A DNA stretch of 64,000 bases, from contig NC_087192.1 in NCBI RefSeq assembly GCF_035594125.1, forward strand, positions 8,642,501-8,706,500. Reading direction: 5' to 3'. The notes under the pieces are model-generated. The model saw only the letters and a list, made by a program, of their open reading frames with translations, was not told where the DNA came from and did not search any database. Position 1 is the first letter of the stretch. Every line of letters begins with the position of its first letter. Shown one piece after another: positions 37,518-47,239 of the stretch. The stretch is from Scylla paramamosain. Its lineage: Eukaryota > Arthropoda > Malacostraca > Decapoda > Portunidae. The translations under genes and the position numbers were made by a program.

Positions 37518-39729
37518 TTATGTATATGCTGTGTATATTGGGAGTGGATTGATTTTATTAAGATATGTGATTGGCCTTTTAAACCAGTTGTGGTCTCTTG
37601 TTTGCTCGTGGTCTGTAGTTGCGTTTTTGTAGTGTGTGTCATCTAGTATTTCTTCTAGTTTGTGTTTGATTTGGTTGCCTCGTTTATGTAGTGTGAAGTT
37701 GATAGGTAATAAGTTTGCTTGTGAGTGTAATTCCTCTGTTGTTTTTGTATATGGGTATTTTTCATTGTATGTGAATCTTAGGGCCTTGTTTTGGATTCTT
37801 TGTAGGGATAGCATTTGTGAGTTTGATATTGCATTGAGTGTGTATGTGGGGTAAGTTAGGATGGGGAGGACACATGCTTTTATCAAGTGTAGTTTTATGT
37901 TGCTGTCTAGTTTGTCAAAGCGTTTAGTTATTTTAAGTGCAAGAGTAGCTTTTTTGGAGATGTTTGAGATGTGTTTTGTATAGCCTTGTGTTCCTATTTT
38001 CAGTCCTAGTATGGAGGCTTTGTTTGCATATGGAATATTTTCTCCATCTATGGTGACAGGTGTTGTCTTTTTTATGGCAATGGGGAGGAGAGTGAATTTT
38101 GATGTATTAGTTTTTATCTTCCATTTGTTTTCGTAATTGCTTATGTGTTTTATTTCTCTTTCAATCTTTCTTGCTAACATGTGTCTTGATTTACCTGGTT
38201 GGATGATTATTTGTGTTATATCATCCGCATACTGTATGTTGATTCCGTTTGTTAGTGGAGGGGGAATGTCATATGTATATATTGTATAAAGTGTGGGGGA
38301 GAGGCTGCTTCCTTGAGGGACACCACTATGGAGCTGGAATCTCGGGCCATCGTAATTTTTGAGAGAGATGGAGGCAGTTCTGTTGTCGAGGAAACTATTG
38401 AGGAGTTTTGCAAGTATAGTAGGTGTTTGTATTTGTAGTATTTTGTATTTTAAGCCGTTTAACCATACTTTATCAAACGCTTTTGAAACGTCTCTAAGGA
38501 CTACACAGCATTGTTTTTTGTCTGCTATTGCTTTTGATATTGTTTGTTATTGTTGCAAGGGCTGTATCTGTAGATCTGTTTTTGCGAAAGCCGTGCTGTG
38601 TTGATGGAAGAATATTGTTGGATTCTAGAAAAGTACGGAGTCTAGTGTTTATTATTTTTTCATATATTTTGTTTGGTACCTCTAGTAACGATATGGGGCG
38701 AAAGTTGTTAGGGTCAGTGGTTGGTTTGTCTGGGTTAGGAATTAATTTTATTTGTGCGTGTTTGAAGGTTTTTGGGAAGTATCCCATGGAGAGAGAGACG
38801 TTAAGTAGCTTTGTGTATATATCTAGTACTTCGTTAGGGAGATTTGCTAATATAGTTTTGTTTATTTTAGTGTGTCCTGGGGTGTTGTTTTTTAGCTGTT
38901 TTATTGTATTTTTAATGTCTTGTAGTGTGATGGGAGATATGTATTCATTATTTATATTAAGATTGGCTGGGTCTGCATGTTGGTAAGGAAGTGTAAGTAT
39001 TCTATTGTTGTTTATATATTCGTTTACTGTTTGGTCGTTCTCTTGATCAAAAGTCAAGTTCTCTTCTGGACTTATTTTAAAAACATTGCTCCATATTTCT
39101 CTAAAAATAGTTTCTTTTTGGTTTTCTTCGTAGATTTTGGTGTTTTCATGTATTAAGTATGGTGTTTGTCTTGTTTTGTTGCCTTTTAGCTGCTTTATAT
39201 TTTGCCAGAATTTCTGTGGGTTTTTATGTAGATGATTTAGTTTCTTTATTTTATTTTCCCAGTTTTTGTTACTTTGTTGCTTGCATTCTGTTACTATTGC
39301 TTGCCTAATAGTTTTGTATGTGATGTATTTAGTGTAGGTCCAGCCTGCTATCATGCTGTTTTCTATAAGTTGCTGAGCCCACCACTGTAACTCTTTAGTT
39401 TTAGGGGTAACTAATGATTTTTGTACTGTTTTATGTTTTGTAATTGGTATGTGTTCTTCCATGGTTGATGTTATTGCTGTTGTCCATTCTTTTAATGAGT
39501 TTTCAAGTGTTTGTTGGTCCATATAAGGGTCTACATTGATATTTCTTGTTTTGTGTTGTGTTGTGATCTTGAATTCTTCCCAGTTTGTCTTTTTGAGTGA
39601 ATATGTGGATGACGTTTCTATCTTTACCGGCTTTGCAGTGATTTTTATTATAATGGGTAAGTGATCAGATGAGGTTGTAGGTCCAGTTTGTATGTCTATG
39701 TTATGGTATGTTTTGTTGTTAGTTAGTAT
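37518..39729 (-). pseudogene. LINE ORF2, 3' part: reverse transcriptase
   Basis: Continues the endonuclease (SSDHLPIIIK) after the insert, then FRPISLLEVPNKIYEK, HGFRKNRSTDTA, VSKAFDKVW, SGVPQGSSLSP, QYADDIT and a C-terminal tail ending at 37518. One frameshift lies in a run of six A (forward T, 38514-38519); otherwise the frame is open. Because the lesion is in a homopolymer it may be a sequencing error. Confidence 0.85.
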
Positions 39730-40193
39730 TGTAACGCCCGGGTATTATTGTTGTTTAGTCTAAGTTGCCTTTATTTCTTTCTGTGGGATTGAGTGTGTGC
39801 GTGTGTGTGTGTCAGCTGTGCCTGGTGTCTGGCAGTGGTGCATGGATGGCGGGAGAGAAGTCGCGGGACTGCAGTGACTGGGCAGTGTGTTGTTGGCCCC
39901 GCTCTGGATAACTTGTCTTTGCGTGTCCTCCGTGCCGAGTGCCTGTTGCGTGAGCCTGAAGAGTTTGACTGTCCCTGCCTGTGTCTGTAACTGCCTGTAA
40001 CTAACGGAACTAGTAAAGGAAGAAAGTGTTGCCCACTGTTTGTCTACCCGCTCTGTCTGGCTGTGCGTGAATCACGTGGGACGTGGTACCCTTAGCATCT
40101 CTTGTCTAGCCTGCTGGTGTTCCCGAGTGCTGTCCTGACTGTCGGGGAATTGTGGGCGTCTACGGGAGTGCTGAGGTTTGTGCTTTCGTAACA
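39730..40193 (+). repeat. 5' LTR of the Gypsy-like element
   Basis: 464 bp, starting TGTAACGCCCGGG and ending TTTCGTAACA. Offset to the 3' LTR is exactly 3,094 bp, with no difference noticed by eye. Confidence 0.95.
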
Positions 40194-40194
40194 A

Positions 40195-40212
40195 TGGCGT
40201 CAGGAGTGGGAT
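40195..40212 (+). promoter_or_regulatory. Primer-binding site of the Gypsy-like element
   Basis: TGGCGTCAGGAGTGGGAT lies one base after the 5' LTR. It resembles sites complementary to the 3' end of a leucine tRNA, differing near the TGG end. The tRNA identity is inferred from memory. Confidence 0.65.
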
Positions 40213-40217
40213 GCTAA

Positions 40218-41795
40218 GTGTGTGCTCGTACAGACCTACGTGACTCGAGTGGAGAAACCATGGCAGACAAGGTGGTAGACAAAATGGCGGGCGAGAGTGG
40301 TGCTGCTGACCAGTGTGAGGGACTGAGTGGGTCTAGTCACGACTCTAGTGATGCTGGTGACGAGAAGCCCACCCAGATGGACCTCCTCATGTCCCAACTG
40401 GCGAGTATGGCTCAGAAGCAGGAGGAAAGGCACGAGCAAACCGTGGCAACACAAGCTGCCCAAACTGAACGACTGATGGAAGCCCTGCAAAGCAGCCTAG
40501 GTTCTCTGAGGGCTGAAACGCAGGCGTATACTGATCGCTCGTGTGAGGCAGTGAAACAGGAGGTAAAAAGTGAACTCCAAGCCTTGCGGGAAGAGGTGGC
40601 AGACCTGCGTGAGGGCGCGAGTGTTTGGCGGTAGGGCGCGTGGCCGCCACGTGGCGTCTTGGCGGGAGGTGTACAGCTGCCCGCAACCCCCGCCTGGCCT
40701 CCCGTGACTAGCCCAGGACCTGAAGGGAGTGTGGCCTCAGCCCCACCTGCTGTTGGGGGCCTTGGATGGGGCCCTGTGGGGGAAGCAGGTCCTTGGGAAG
40801 CACCCGAGATGGCCGTTGGGGGCTGGCCGCCCACCCGGGACAGGAGGGGAGGGCTTAGCCTGCCCCCTACACCGCCGGGCTCACCTCCCCGTGCCGCCTC
40901 CCCGCCCCCGAGCCCTAAGGCAGCCCGCTCGTCACCTCGTCACGTGAGACGCAAGCCAGCGGAGTACGATGGTAAGGTCAGCTGGGAGTCTTACGTCGCC
41001 CAGTTCGATATGCTGGCCTTGGCCCAGGGCTGGGGGTAGGCAGAGAAGGCCCTGCAACTAGCGACAGCCCTGCGAGGCCCGGCGTTGGAAGTGCTGGGTC
41101 ATCTCCCTGCCAGCCAGCGCACCTCATACGCAGCAGTGTCCGAAACTTTGCGGCGACGTTTCGGACACCGTCATCAGGCGGAGGTATACCGCGCCCAGCT
41201 TAAGAAGAGGACGCGAGAGAAGGACGAAACCCTTTCCCAGCTGGCGCAGGACGTAGAAGGGCTGGTGAGGAGGGCGTATCCAAGCGCGGCCGAGGACATG
41301 GTCGTTGTTCTGGCGCGCGACGCGTTCGTAGACGCCCTCCAGGACCACCAGCTCCAAATCTATGTGAAGCAGGCACACCCAGCTGACGTGCAGGTGGCGT
41401 TGGCACGGGCTATGGAGTTTGAGGCCTTCCTACAGACGACGACCAGCCTCTCTTCTCTTGCCCAGCCTCGCGGTGAGGTACGGGGCCGGAAGGCGAAGGT
41501 GGAGCACAAGGCGGCGTCACGGGAGGCGAGCCCGTCCGAGTTCGCCGGCCGCTGTTGGGGCTGCAGTGAGAGAGGCCATAGACGCAGCCAATGTCCGAGG
41601 GGACGAAGGACGCGCTCCCTCGATCGGCCTAACTCCAAAGCCTTCCAGACGTGCTGCGCCGCATGCGGCAAATCGGGCCACCGCTCCAGCGCCTCCCCCA
41701 AGCCCAAGGAGGTTGCTGAGGCGGGAAACAGCAGCGGGCTGGAGGAGGGGGCGACCTCACAGCCTGCCAAGGTGCCAATGCCCCGTGCTGTGTAA
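40218..41795 (+). pseudogene. Gypsy-like gag with two in-frame TAG codons
   Basis: One frame runs through the region; a plausible Met start is at 40260. TAG codons interrupt at 40632-40634 and 41037-41039. The N-terminal part is Gln/Glu-rich and coiled-coil-like, the middle Pro-rich, then a capsid-like segment (WESYVAQFDMLA, RRRFGHRHQAEVYRAQL) and a zinc knuckle CWGCSERGHRRSQC. A second knuckle (CCAACGKSGHRSS) lacks its last cysteine. The frame ends at TAA 41793-41795. Confidence 0.85.
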
Positions 41796-42760
41796 AGTGC
41801 CACCTCACCGTCAGCGCAGTGCAGGTACGAGGTGCGGTTGATGGAAGGCCTTGCTGCATGACCATTGACAGCGGGGCTGAGCGCACCATCGTGCAGCGGA
41901 GGCTGGTAAGTGCTGAGTGGCTCCCGTGCACCGTGGACAGGCTGTGTGGAGTAACGGGGGACTGCATGCCGTTGCAAGGCCCAGTAGACGTTCGAATAAG
42001 TGTCGGCAGCGCGGAGGTGAACCTGCCCGTGTATGTTGCCGAGCTGGAGGAAGAGTGTCTGCTGGGTTACGACTACCTGAAGAAGACCAGGGCCTGCGTA
42101 GACTTTGGACGGAAGGTGATAAAGGTATGTGGATACGATGTGCCTTTCCTTCCGGAGGTCGGCCGGTCGGAGGTAGTGACGACACGGCGGATGCAGTTGG
42201 CCCCGCGCTCTGAGTGTCGAGTACAGTGTCGACTCGCACGGCCGATGCAGAGCACGGAGGGCCTAGTGGAACCAGCCAGCGACTGTCGACTGGCTGACGG
42301 AGTGGCAGTCGGAAGGAGCCTCGTGCAAGCGGGGGAGAAGGTAGTCACTGTCTTACTGGCTAACTTCTCCGACGAGGCTCGCAACATACCCGCCGGAACA
42401 GCGGTGGGCGAGTGCGTGGAGGTGCAGCGTGCCGAGGCACCGCCGCAGGGTGAGCGGGCGGCCGAGGGAGCCCCGCTGCCGAGCTTCCTGGAGGATCTAG
42501 CGACCCGGAGCGCTGTCAATCTGACGGAGGCGCAGACGGAGCTCGTGTGTGACACCCTGGGCCGGTACGCCGATGTGTTCAGCCAGAGCGTCTCGGACTT
42601 GGGTCGCACGTCACTGGTGAAACACACGATCAACACTGGCACCCACGCACCGGTCAAGAGCCCACCCCGACGCATCGCACCAGCAAGGCGCGAAGAAATG
42701 CAGCGTGCAGTGAACGACCTGGCCACGCAAGGGGTAATCGAGCGATTTTGTGTTGATTGA
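41783..42760 (+). pseudogene. Gypsy-like pol remnant: protease and truncated reverse transcriptase start
   Basis: Frame -1 relative to gag, overlapping its end, so expression would need a -1 frameshift. The retropepsin landmark DSGAERT is present, followed by LLGYDYLKK. The conserved lead-in to reverse transcriptase (YADVFSQS, KHTINTGTHAPVK, GVIERF) is present, and then coding stops at 42758-42760. All catalytic reverse transcriptase motifs, RNase H and integrase are deleted. Confidence 0.88.
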
Positions 42761-42809
42761 CTCTGAGGGAGAGATATAAGGAGAGGCAAGGTCGGGTCGA
42801 TCTTTTTGT

Positions 42810-42822
42810 AAAGGAGGGGGTG
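42810..42822 (+). promoter_or_regulatory. Polypurine tract of the Gypsy-like element
   Basis: Purine run aaaggagggggtg directly before the 3' LTR, the usual plus-strand priming position. Confidence 0.75.
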
Positions 42823-42823
42823 A

Positions 42824-43287
42824 TGTAACGCCCGGGTATTATTGTTGTTTAGTCTAAGTTGCCTTTATTTCTTTCTGTGGGATTGAGTGTGTGCGTGTGT
42901 GTGTGTCAGCTGTGCCTGGTGTCTGGCAGTGGTGCATGGATGGCGGGAGAGAAGTCGCGGGACTGCAGTGACTGGGCAGTGTGTTGTTGGCCCCGCTCTG
43001 GATAACTTGTCTTTGCGTGTCCTCCGTGCCGAGTGCCTGTTGCGTGAGCCTGAAGAGTTTGACTGTCCCTGCCTGTGTCTGTAACTGCCTGTAACTAACG
43101 GAACTAGTAAAGGAAGAAAGTGTTGCCCACTGTTTGTCTACCCGCTCTGTCTGGCTGTGCGTGAATCACGTGGGACGTGGTACCCTTAGCATCTCTTGTC
43201 TAGCCTGCTGGTGTTCCCGAGTGCTGTCCTGACTGTCGGGGAATTGTGGGCGTCTACGGGAGTGCTGAGGTTTGTGCTTTCGTAACA
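42824..43287 (+). repeat. 3' LTR of the Gypsy-like element
   Basis: 464 bp, same sequence as 39730-40193 as far as can be compared by eye; followed by the GTAT target-site copy. Confidence 0.95.
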
Positions 43288-43291
43288 GTAT

Positions 43292-43865
43292 TATGTCTGG
43301 TGTTGATCTGGAGTTGTGAGATATAAACGTGGGGAAATCTGGTCCTATATGAGTGAGTTTGTTGATGTTTATGAGCATCATCAGGGCTTTTCCTACTGTG
43401 TTTTCCTTTTTATTATCTATTTGTGGATGGTGTGCATTTAAATCTCCTATTATGTAAGTAGGGTAGTTTTGTGAAGCAATTCTGTGAAAATCTGTGATAG
43501 GGAGGTAAGGTCTTCTTGGGGGTAAATATGTGGTTGCTATGTTGATGGGTCCTGTGTTTGTTTCTATTGTAATTTGTAAGATATCAGTATCGAAATCGTC
43601 TGTTACTTTGTGTTTGATATTTTGTTTTATTAAGATTGCCGATCCGTCATGCATTTCTTCACTGGAGTTGATGAGGTAGGTGGTGTAATTGTGTAGTTTT
43701 ATGTTTTCTGTTGTTTTTAAGCCGTGGCTATTAATTAGGATAATGTGTGGATCAATTTGAGAGTAAGTTGCTATTAGTGTTTGTTTGTTGGTGTTCCAGT
43801 GAGCGACGTTGTGCTGTACTATGTTAATGTTTTCTAAAGTTTTGTGTATGTTGAATGTATATGAT
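43292..43865 (-). pseudogene. LINE ORF2, 5' part: endonuclease (interrupted)
   Basis: Reads IILINSHGL, then GSAILIK, IATTYLPPR, IIGDLNAHH and STPDIIL: apurinic-endonuclease-like landmarks, with GDLNAHH being the conserved Asp-Asn-His block. It starts near the end of ORF1, with slight overlap. The frame is broken at 43288 by the Gypsy element. Confidence 0.8.
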
Positions 43866-43872
43866 GGTGTGC

Positions 43873-45357
43873 CTATTGGCTATTTTTTCTTGCTACTTTA
43901 TGTTTTGGTGGGGTCAACTCACTGGGCAAGCCATTTCGTATTTTATTATATTTTTGGTCATCTGTGACCCTGAAGCAGTTGTCAAGGTTTATTTCGTTGT
44001 TTATGAGGCTTTTCCATACCTCTTCCTCTGATATGTTTTTAGCTGTAAATCTCCATTTATATGTTCCTGCTTCTATTCCTTCTTCTATTTCCTTCAGGCT
44101 TAATTCTTTTCCCATTGGCCAGCCCCTGCTTTTCTTTGCAATTATTATCAATCCCAGATCTGTTCCTTTTATTTTTCCGAGTTCTGGCATTTGTTCTTCA
44201 GGATCTACGAATTCTTGTGTGTCTTCCATTGTAATGTTTGTGTCTGTGTTGTATATGTCTTTAGTCTGCGGGAGCGTGTTTGCTTGTGTGATGTTTGTGT
44301 TTTGGATGTGTGGGGACGTGCTTGCCTGTTTGGTGCTTGTGTTTTGTGTGTTTCCTTGCTGTTGTTGTGTTTGAGGTTGTGTGTTTGAGTTGTTGCTGTT
44401 GGTCATCATTGTGAGAATCTGCTTAGATGGCGGGTTTGGTGGAAGATTTATTTTTGGGAGGTTGTTAAGTGTTAGTGCTCTGTTGAACTCATCATTGTAA
44501 GTCCCTGGGTTTACAGCATTTATCATATGTGCGTGAAGCATACATGAGGTAATCTTGGCACATGTGTCCCTGTCGAATGGTTGCTGTGTGGGTGCGCTGT
44601 AGGTGTTAGCATTAACTGTCTGGCTGTATGTTTTGTTTGAGTTAGTTGGTGTTTGCTTTCTTTTTTGTTCTATGACTTCCTTCCTTTTCTTACACTTGAA
44701 GGCCAGAGTTCTGTGAGGTTCGTTGCAATTGATGCATTTTTTTGTGGTGTTGTGGCATGTTCTCCATGTGTGCCCTGTCTCGGCACATTCTGAACATATT
44801 TCGTATGTTTTTGGTTTATCACATTTGTTGGTAGGATGATTCTCAATAGCGTAACATCTCATGCAGGTGAGGATGGGAATAAATTCTTCTATTTTTATGT
44901 TATAGTGAGGAATGCTCATATTAAATGCTAGCAGCCCTGTTTCAGTTGCTTTTCTTGCTGAGGTGGAGCTGTTCAGAGTAATTTTTATCATCTTTGTTCT
45001 GGGGATTTTAAATACATTGTCAATTCCTTCGTTAAGGAAGTTGTTTTCGTTCAAGAGCTCAGCAGTAATGTCTTTTTCGGATTTTGAGTAGATGTGGTCG
45101 TCAGTGTTGAACAAGAGAATGGTTCTTTTTGCCTTGATTTCTGGTGGTAGAACAGGCGAAAATTCTTCCTCCTTCAAGAGACTGATGGTGTTTGGCGAGA
45201 AGATGTCTGTGTCTTCATCCGTTCTAGTAATGACGGCGAAGGAGTCTGTGGTTGGTATGATCCGTGTGGCATAGATCAGTTTCTCCGAGAGTAGCCTTAG
45301 TAGTTTTAGCTTGTTCTTTGCAGAGGGGTCTGGGTGTTTGATCTTTACTCTTGGCAT
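43873..45357 (-). CDS. LINE ORF1, gag-like nucleic-acid-binding protein (494 aa)
   Basis: Intact open frame from MPRVKIKHPD to a stop at 43873. The middle (about residues 165-230) holds cysteine-histidine knuckles: CMRCYAIENHPTNKC, CSECAETGHTWRTC (CX2CX4HX4C) and CINCNEPHRTLAFKC. This arrangement is usual for ORF1 of jockey-clade elements, where the protein binds element RNA. A Gln/Asn/Thr-rich stretch follows. It is complete and undamaged, so the copy is fairly young. Confidence 0.85.
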   Translation of the reverse strand: MPRVKIKHPDPSAKNKLKLLRLLSEKLIYATRIIPTTDSFAVITRTDEDTDIFSPNTISLLKEEEFSPVLPPEIKAKRTILLFNTDDHIYSKSEKDITAELLNENNFLNEGIDNVFKIPRTKMIKITLNSSTSARKATETGLLAFNMSIPHYNIKIEEFIPILTCMRCYAIENHPTNKCDKPKTYEICSECAETGHTWRTCHNTTKKCINCNEPHRTLAFKCKKRKEVIEQKRKQTPTNSNKTYSQTVNANTYSAPTQQPFDRDTCAKITSCMLHAHMINAVNPGTYNDEFNRALTLNNLPKINLPPNPPSKQILTMMTNSNNSNTQPQTQQQQGNTQNTSTKQASTSPHIQNTNITQANTLPQTKDIYNTDTNITMEDTQEFVDPEEQMPELGKIKGTDLGLIIIAKKSRGWPMGKELSLKEIEEGIEAGTYKWRFTAKNISEEEVWKSLINNEINLDNCFRVTDDQKYNKIRNGLPSELTPPKHKVARKNSQ

Positions 45358-46025
45358 TTTTCTTCTTCAGGAGTCTTATGCTGAGAGCATCGAGTGGTGG
45401 TGATGCACAGTAAAAGTAATAAAAGTAAAAACCTTCTAAGACCTACAAAGGGCCAAAGGCCGACACACAAACACAGCTAAAGATAGTTTATGGAAGAAGC
45501 CTGCCTATGCGCCCCAGTTTGACGGTCCAGCTGCTAACAACCGACGTAACCGTCCTGAGGCACAACCTATCCCTAACAAGAGTGTTTGCCCGACCAATCC
45601 AAAAGGCTTAAGGCAGCCCTCTGAGGGCCCCCCTTGTGCAAGCCGCAGGGTTCACCTTGACCTTCTGGACGGACGCTAAGGGCGAAAATGAAATACAGTA
45701 CGAGAGAAAAAGATGCCTGGGCGGGACTCAATAAAGAATCCCCGGTACACAGGTCTTGGGAGACTTGCCAAGGTGGAAGTTTCCCTGGTGTGCAAAGCTG
45801 GCACGAGTATGGCTGGTAGACACGTAGACTGCGTTGGAAGATCAGTCACCTCCTGCACTGGGGGCTCGCTATCCAGCAAGGTTACTCAACCCTGGGGCCA
45901 GAGCAACCAAGCACGGGGCGAACCAGGCGAGTGCTTCGAGAGAACGTGGTCTACAATGTCTGCTGCTCGTCTCGAGTGTGTGTGTGTGGTCTAGAATCGT
46001 CTAGTCTGTCGGTCTCCTGTTGAGT

Positions 46026-46143
<118 letters not shown>

Positions 46144-46246
46144 CGCCATGGGAACTGCCCGGCAACTTTTTTCTCCCACTGTACTTCTATTTCTCCTCAC
46201 TTTTTCTTCCCTGTGTACCAGTCTTGGTACACACACTGCCCCTTCT

Positions 46247-46406
46247 TGTAACACCCCTTTTTCTAAATAAAAACTTGAAAACTTAAAACTTGAACCAGGA
46301 GTGAGTCCAGACCTCGTTCTCTGTCACGGCGTGCCTTGTACTCCCTCGCTCCACAAATAAACGCAACCAAGATTCTGGTGTCTCTGCTACCCTTCACACC
46401 TCAACA
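46247..46406 (+). repeat. Possible short solo LTR or LTR end
   Basis: Begins TGTAACACCCC and ends CTCAACA, with two AATAAA-type signals inside (near 46266 and 46356). This resembles the TGTAAC...AACA form of the LTRs at 39.7 kb, but the sequences differ and no target duplication is visible. Confidence 0.35.
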
Positions 46407-46640
46407 GAGAGAGAGAGAGAGAGAGAGAGAGAAGTGCACTATCACAACGGCCCGTTACGATGGTGATAATGCACTTTTTTTTTCTCTCTCTCTCGTTTGA
46501 TGCACTTTTTTTTTTCTCTCTCTCTCGTTTGAAAAGGGAAGGCAAATCACCTGCGAATCTTCTTAAGAGTAAAAGATAAAAATGTTGAGGATAAACAACA
46601 ATAAATCATCACTAAATCGTCTCACTGCCCTGAGACAGTT

Positions 46641-46682
<42 letters not shown>

Positions 46683-47239
46683 AAGTAAATTATTGTACGT
46701 GTGAAATCGTTGTCCATCCCCACTCCCCTCCCTTACTTCTAATGAGAGTGGCGCCCAGACAGTGCAACTGAGCCAGTAGGAAGCACTAAAATTATTGTCA
46801 TGGAGTGTTTTATTAAGGAGTCTGAGTCTGTTCTTAATCAATTTATTAAGAGATCCTGCATGTCAATTTTTTTTTTTTTTTTCAAAGCTTTACTGAGATA
46901 CGTGAAAGTTTCAAAATCTGAAAATGTTTCCTGCTGTATTATTCCTGTATTATTTTTTATTCCGTTACGTGGAATAATTAGAGTTATTCCACGTAATGGA
47001 ATCATAAATATATCACGTAAAAGCCAAGAAAATGTAGTCACTACTATAAGGAGATATAATATAACACAATTGTATATACTCTGTATAGGACACACTAGAC
47101 AGGTAAAGTGATAGTGAACGACCGACACACGCAGTGTGCTTAACTTAAATGCTTAACTCGTTTGTTTACTTTTGGCGCTTGGCCCCTTGTCGCAGCTAGC
47201 TACTCAATTTATATATAGTAAAACAAACTTTGAACTACT
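46407..47239. other. Spacer with (GA)n runs, a 32-bp duplication and a hairpin
   Basis: Contains GA runs at 46406-46432 and 46643-46678, a 32-bp tandem duplication (46469-46532, tgcac-T tract-(CT)n-cgttt), and a near-perfect inverted repeat at 46961-47000. Confidence 0.75.
46961..47000. repeat. Inverted repeat: 17-bp arms, 6-base loop
   Basis: TCCGTTACGTGGAATAA (46961-46977), loop ttagag, then TTATTCCACGTAATGGA (46984-47000). Arms pair at 16 of 17 positions. Could be a small palindromic element or a hairpin. Confidence 0.9.

Larger units (their letters stand above)
39730..43287 (+). mobile_element. Young non-autonomous Gypsy-like LTR retrotransposon (3,558 bp)
   Basis: Two 464-bp LTRs (TGTAAC...TAACA) that appear identical flank a 2.6-kb interior with primer-binding site, gag, protease and only the very start of reverse transcriptase, then a polypurine tract. 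RNase H and integrase are missing. A GTAT direct repeat (39726-39729 and 43288-43291) is the target-site duplication. It sits in ORF2 of the jockey-like LINE. Identical LTRs indicate recent insertion; mobilisation needed enzymes from a complete relative. Confidence 0.93.
37510..45690 (-). mobile_element. Jockey-like LINE, nearly complete, split by a Gypsy insertion
   Basis: Two-ORF non-LTR retrotransposon, about 4.6 kb without the insert. ORF1 has gag-like zinc knuckles; ORF2 has an endonuclease and a reverse transcriptase with SGVPQGSSLSP and YADD motifs. The 45361-45690 segment is probably its 5' UTR. Positions 39730-43287 are a nested Gypsy element in the endonuclease region, with coding continuity on both sides. 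Outer ends are not firmly defined. Confidence 0.85.

Noticed and set aside
37636..38986. + strand Cys/Leu/Val-rich frames
   Set aside because: They are antisense to the jockey-like LINE ORF2.
39793..39990. 65-codon frame found twice (also 42887-43084)
   Set aside because: It lies inside the two identical LTRs; identity reflects LTR duplication, not a gene.
40236..42789. Long - strand frames across the Gypsy interior
   Set aside because: GC-rich antisense of gag and pol; no motif on that strand.
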